A stretch of DNA of 5,880 nucleotides from an uncultured Clostridia bacterium. GTDB taxonomy: Bacteria > Bacillota_A > Clostridia > UMGS1840 > HGM11507. The translations under genes were made by a program, and so were the position numbers. Within the stretch, counting starts at the first letter, position 1. Every line of letters starts with the position of its first letter. The notes under the pieces are model-generated. The model worked only from the letters and a program-made list of their open reading frames with translations. It made no database searches and was not told the origin of the DNA. The DNA is taken from the NCBI GenBank assembly GCA_934403665.1, contig CAKRUL010000101.1, forward strand, positions 1-5,880, given 5' to 3'. Positions 5,737-5,880 of this stretch are shown here, piece by piece.

Positions 5737-5880
5737 ATGGGTACAGGAGCAGAAGCGGTCGGAATGCCGAACTTTGCACAGCTGATCATTATGGTGGTTT
5801 TGATGGTTGCTATCTTTTATTTTATGTTAATCCGTCCGCAGAGAAAGAGGGACAAACAGTTTAAGGAAATGCAAGAAAAT
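5737..5880 (+). CDS. yajC: YajC, SecDF-associated preprotein translocase subunit (5' part only)
   Basis: YajC is a small single-span membrane protein that associates with SecDF and the Sec translocon. The window holds the first 48 codons, open to the right edge. Residues 1-12 form a short outer segment (MGTGAEAVGMPN), about 13-31 are one hydrophobic membrane helix (FAQLIIMVVLMVAIFYFML), and then comes the family signature IRPQRKRDKQFKEMQ (32-46), whose positive charges place this side in the cytoplasm. The rest, probably about 40-60 residues, is outside the window. The order queA-tgt-yajC is common in bacteria and is often followed by secD and secF, which would be expected to the right. The 190-nt gap and separate promoter set it apart from the queuosine genes. 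Confidence 0.93.
   Translation, partial: MGTGAEAVGMPNFAQLIIMVVLMVAIFYFMLIRPQRKRDKQFKEMQEN

Overview
The window looks like ordinary chromosomal DNA from a low-to-moderate GC Firmicute, most likely in the class Clostridia. The evidence is the gene content (Soj/Spo0J-type parAB, a SpoIID/LytB-domain protein, queA-tgt-yajC), strong AGGAGG-like ribosome binding sites, two consecutive TTG starts, and clear TTGACA/TATAAT-type promoters. I see no transposase, tRNA, rRNA, CRISPR array or phage gene. All five complete or partial household genes read without a frameshift.

Layout. Positions 1-1456 carry the chromosome-partition pair on the minus strand: parA (complete, 692-1456), followed 11 nt downstream by parB (start at 680, cut by the window edge at 1). 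Positions 1457-1771 are a 315-nt AT-rich divergent intergenic region. It holds two parS sites (one perfect 16-mer, one with a single change), a second block of parS half-sites arranged as an inverted repeat, an extended -10 promoter firing left into parAB, and a near-consensus sigma-A promoter firing right. Positions 1772-5546 carry a plus-strand cluster: a secreted SpoIID/LytB-domain protein, then queA and tgt, the last two dedicated enzymes needed to put queuosine precursors into tRNA. After a 190-nt gap with its own promoter comes yajC (5737 to the right edge), the small SecDF-associated membrane protein.

How the genes work together. ParB loads at parS and ParA acts on ParB-DNA complexes, so the intergenic region is both a centromere-like site and the control region of the operon encoding its own binding protein. 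The SpoIID-like gene and queA are only 14 nt apart and queA/tgt 65 nt apart, so they are probably co-transcribed from the promoter at 1658-1686. Tgt exchanges guanine 34 for preQ1, and QueA then adds the epoxycyclopentane-forming ribosyl group from S-adenosylmethionine. The link of the SpoIID-like protein to queuosine is positional only.

Most notable observations: the parS doublet with its apparently decayed duplicate lying over the parAB transcription start; a vegetative-type rather than sporulation-type promoter in front of the SpoIID-like gene; and the long, SPOR-like N-terminal part of that protein. I did not find an undescribed multi-gene system here, and the arrangement is close to what is expected for Clostridia.
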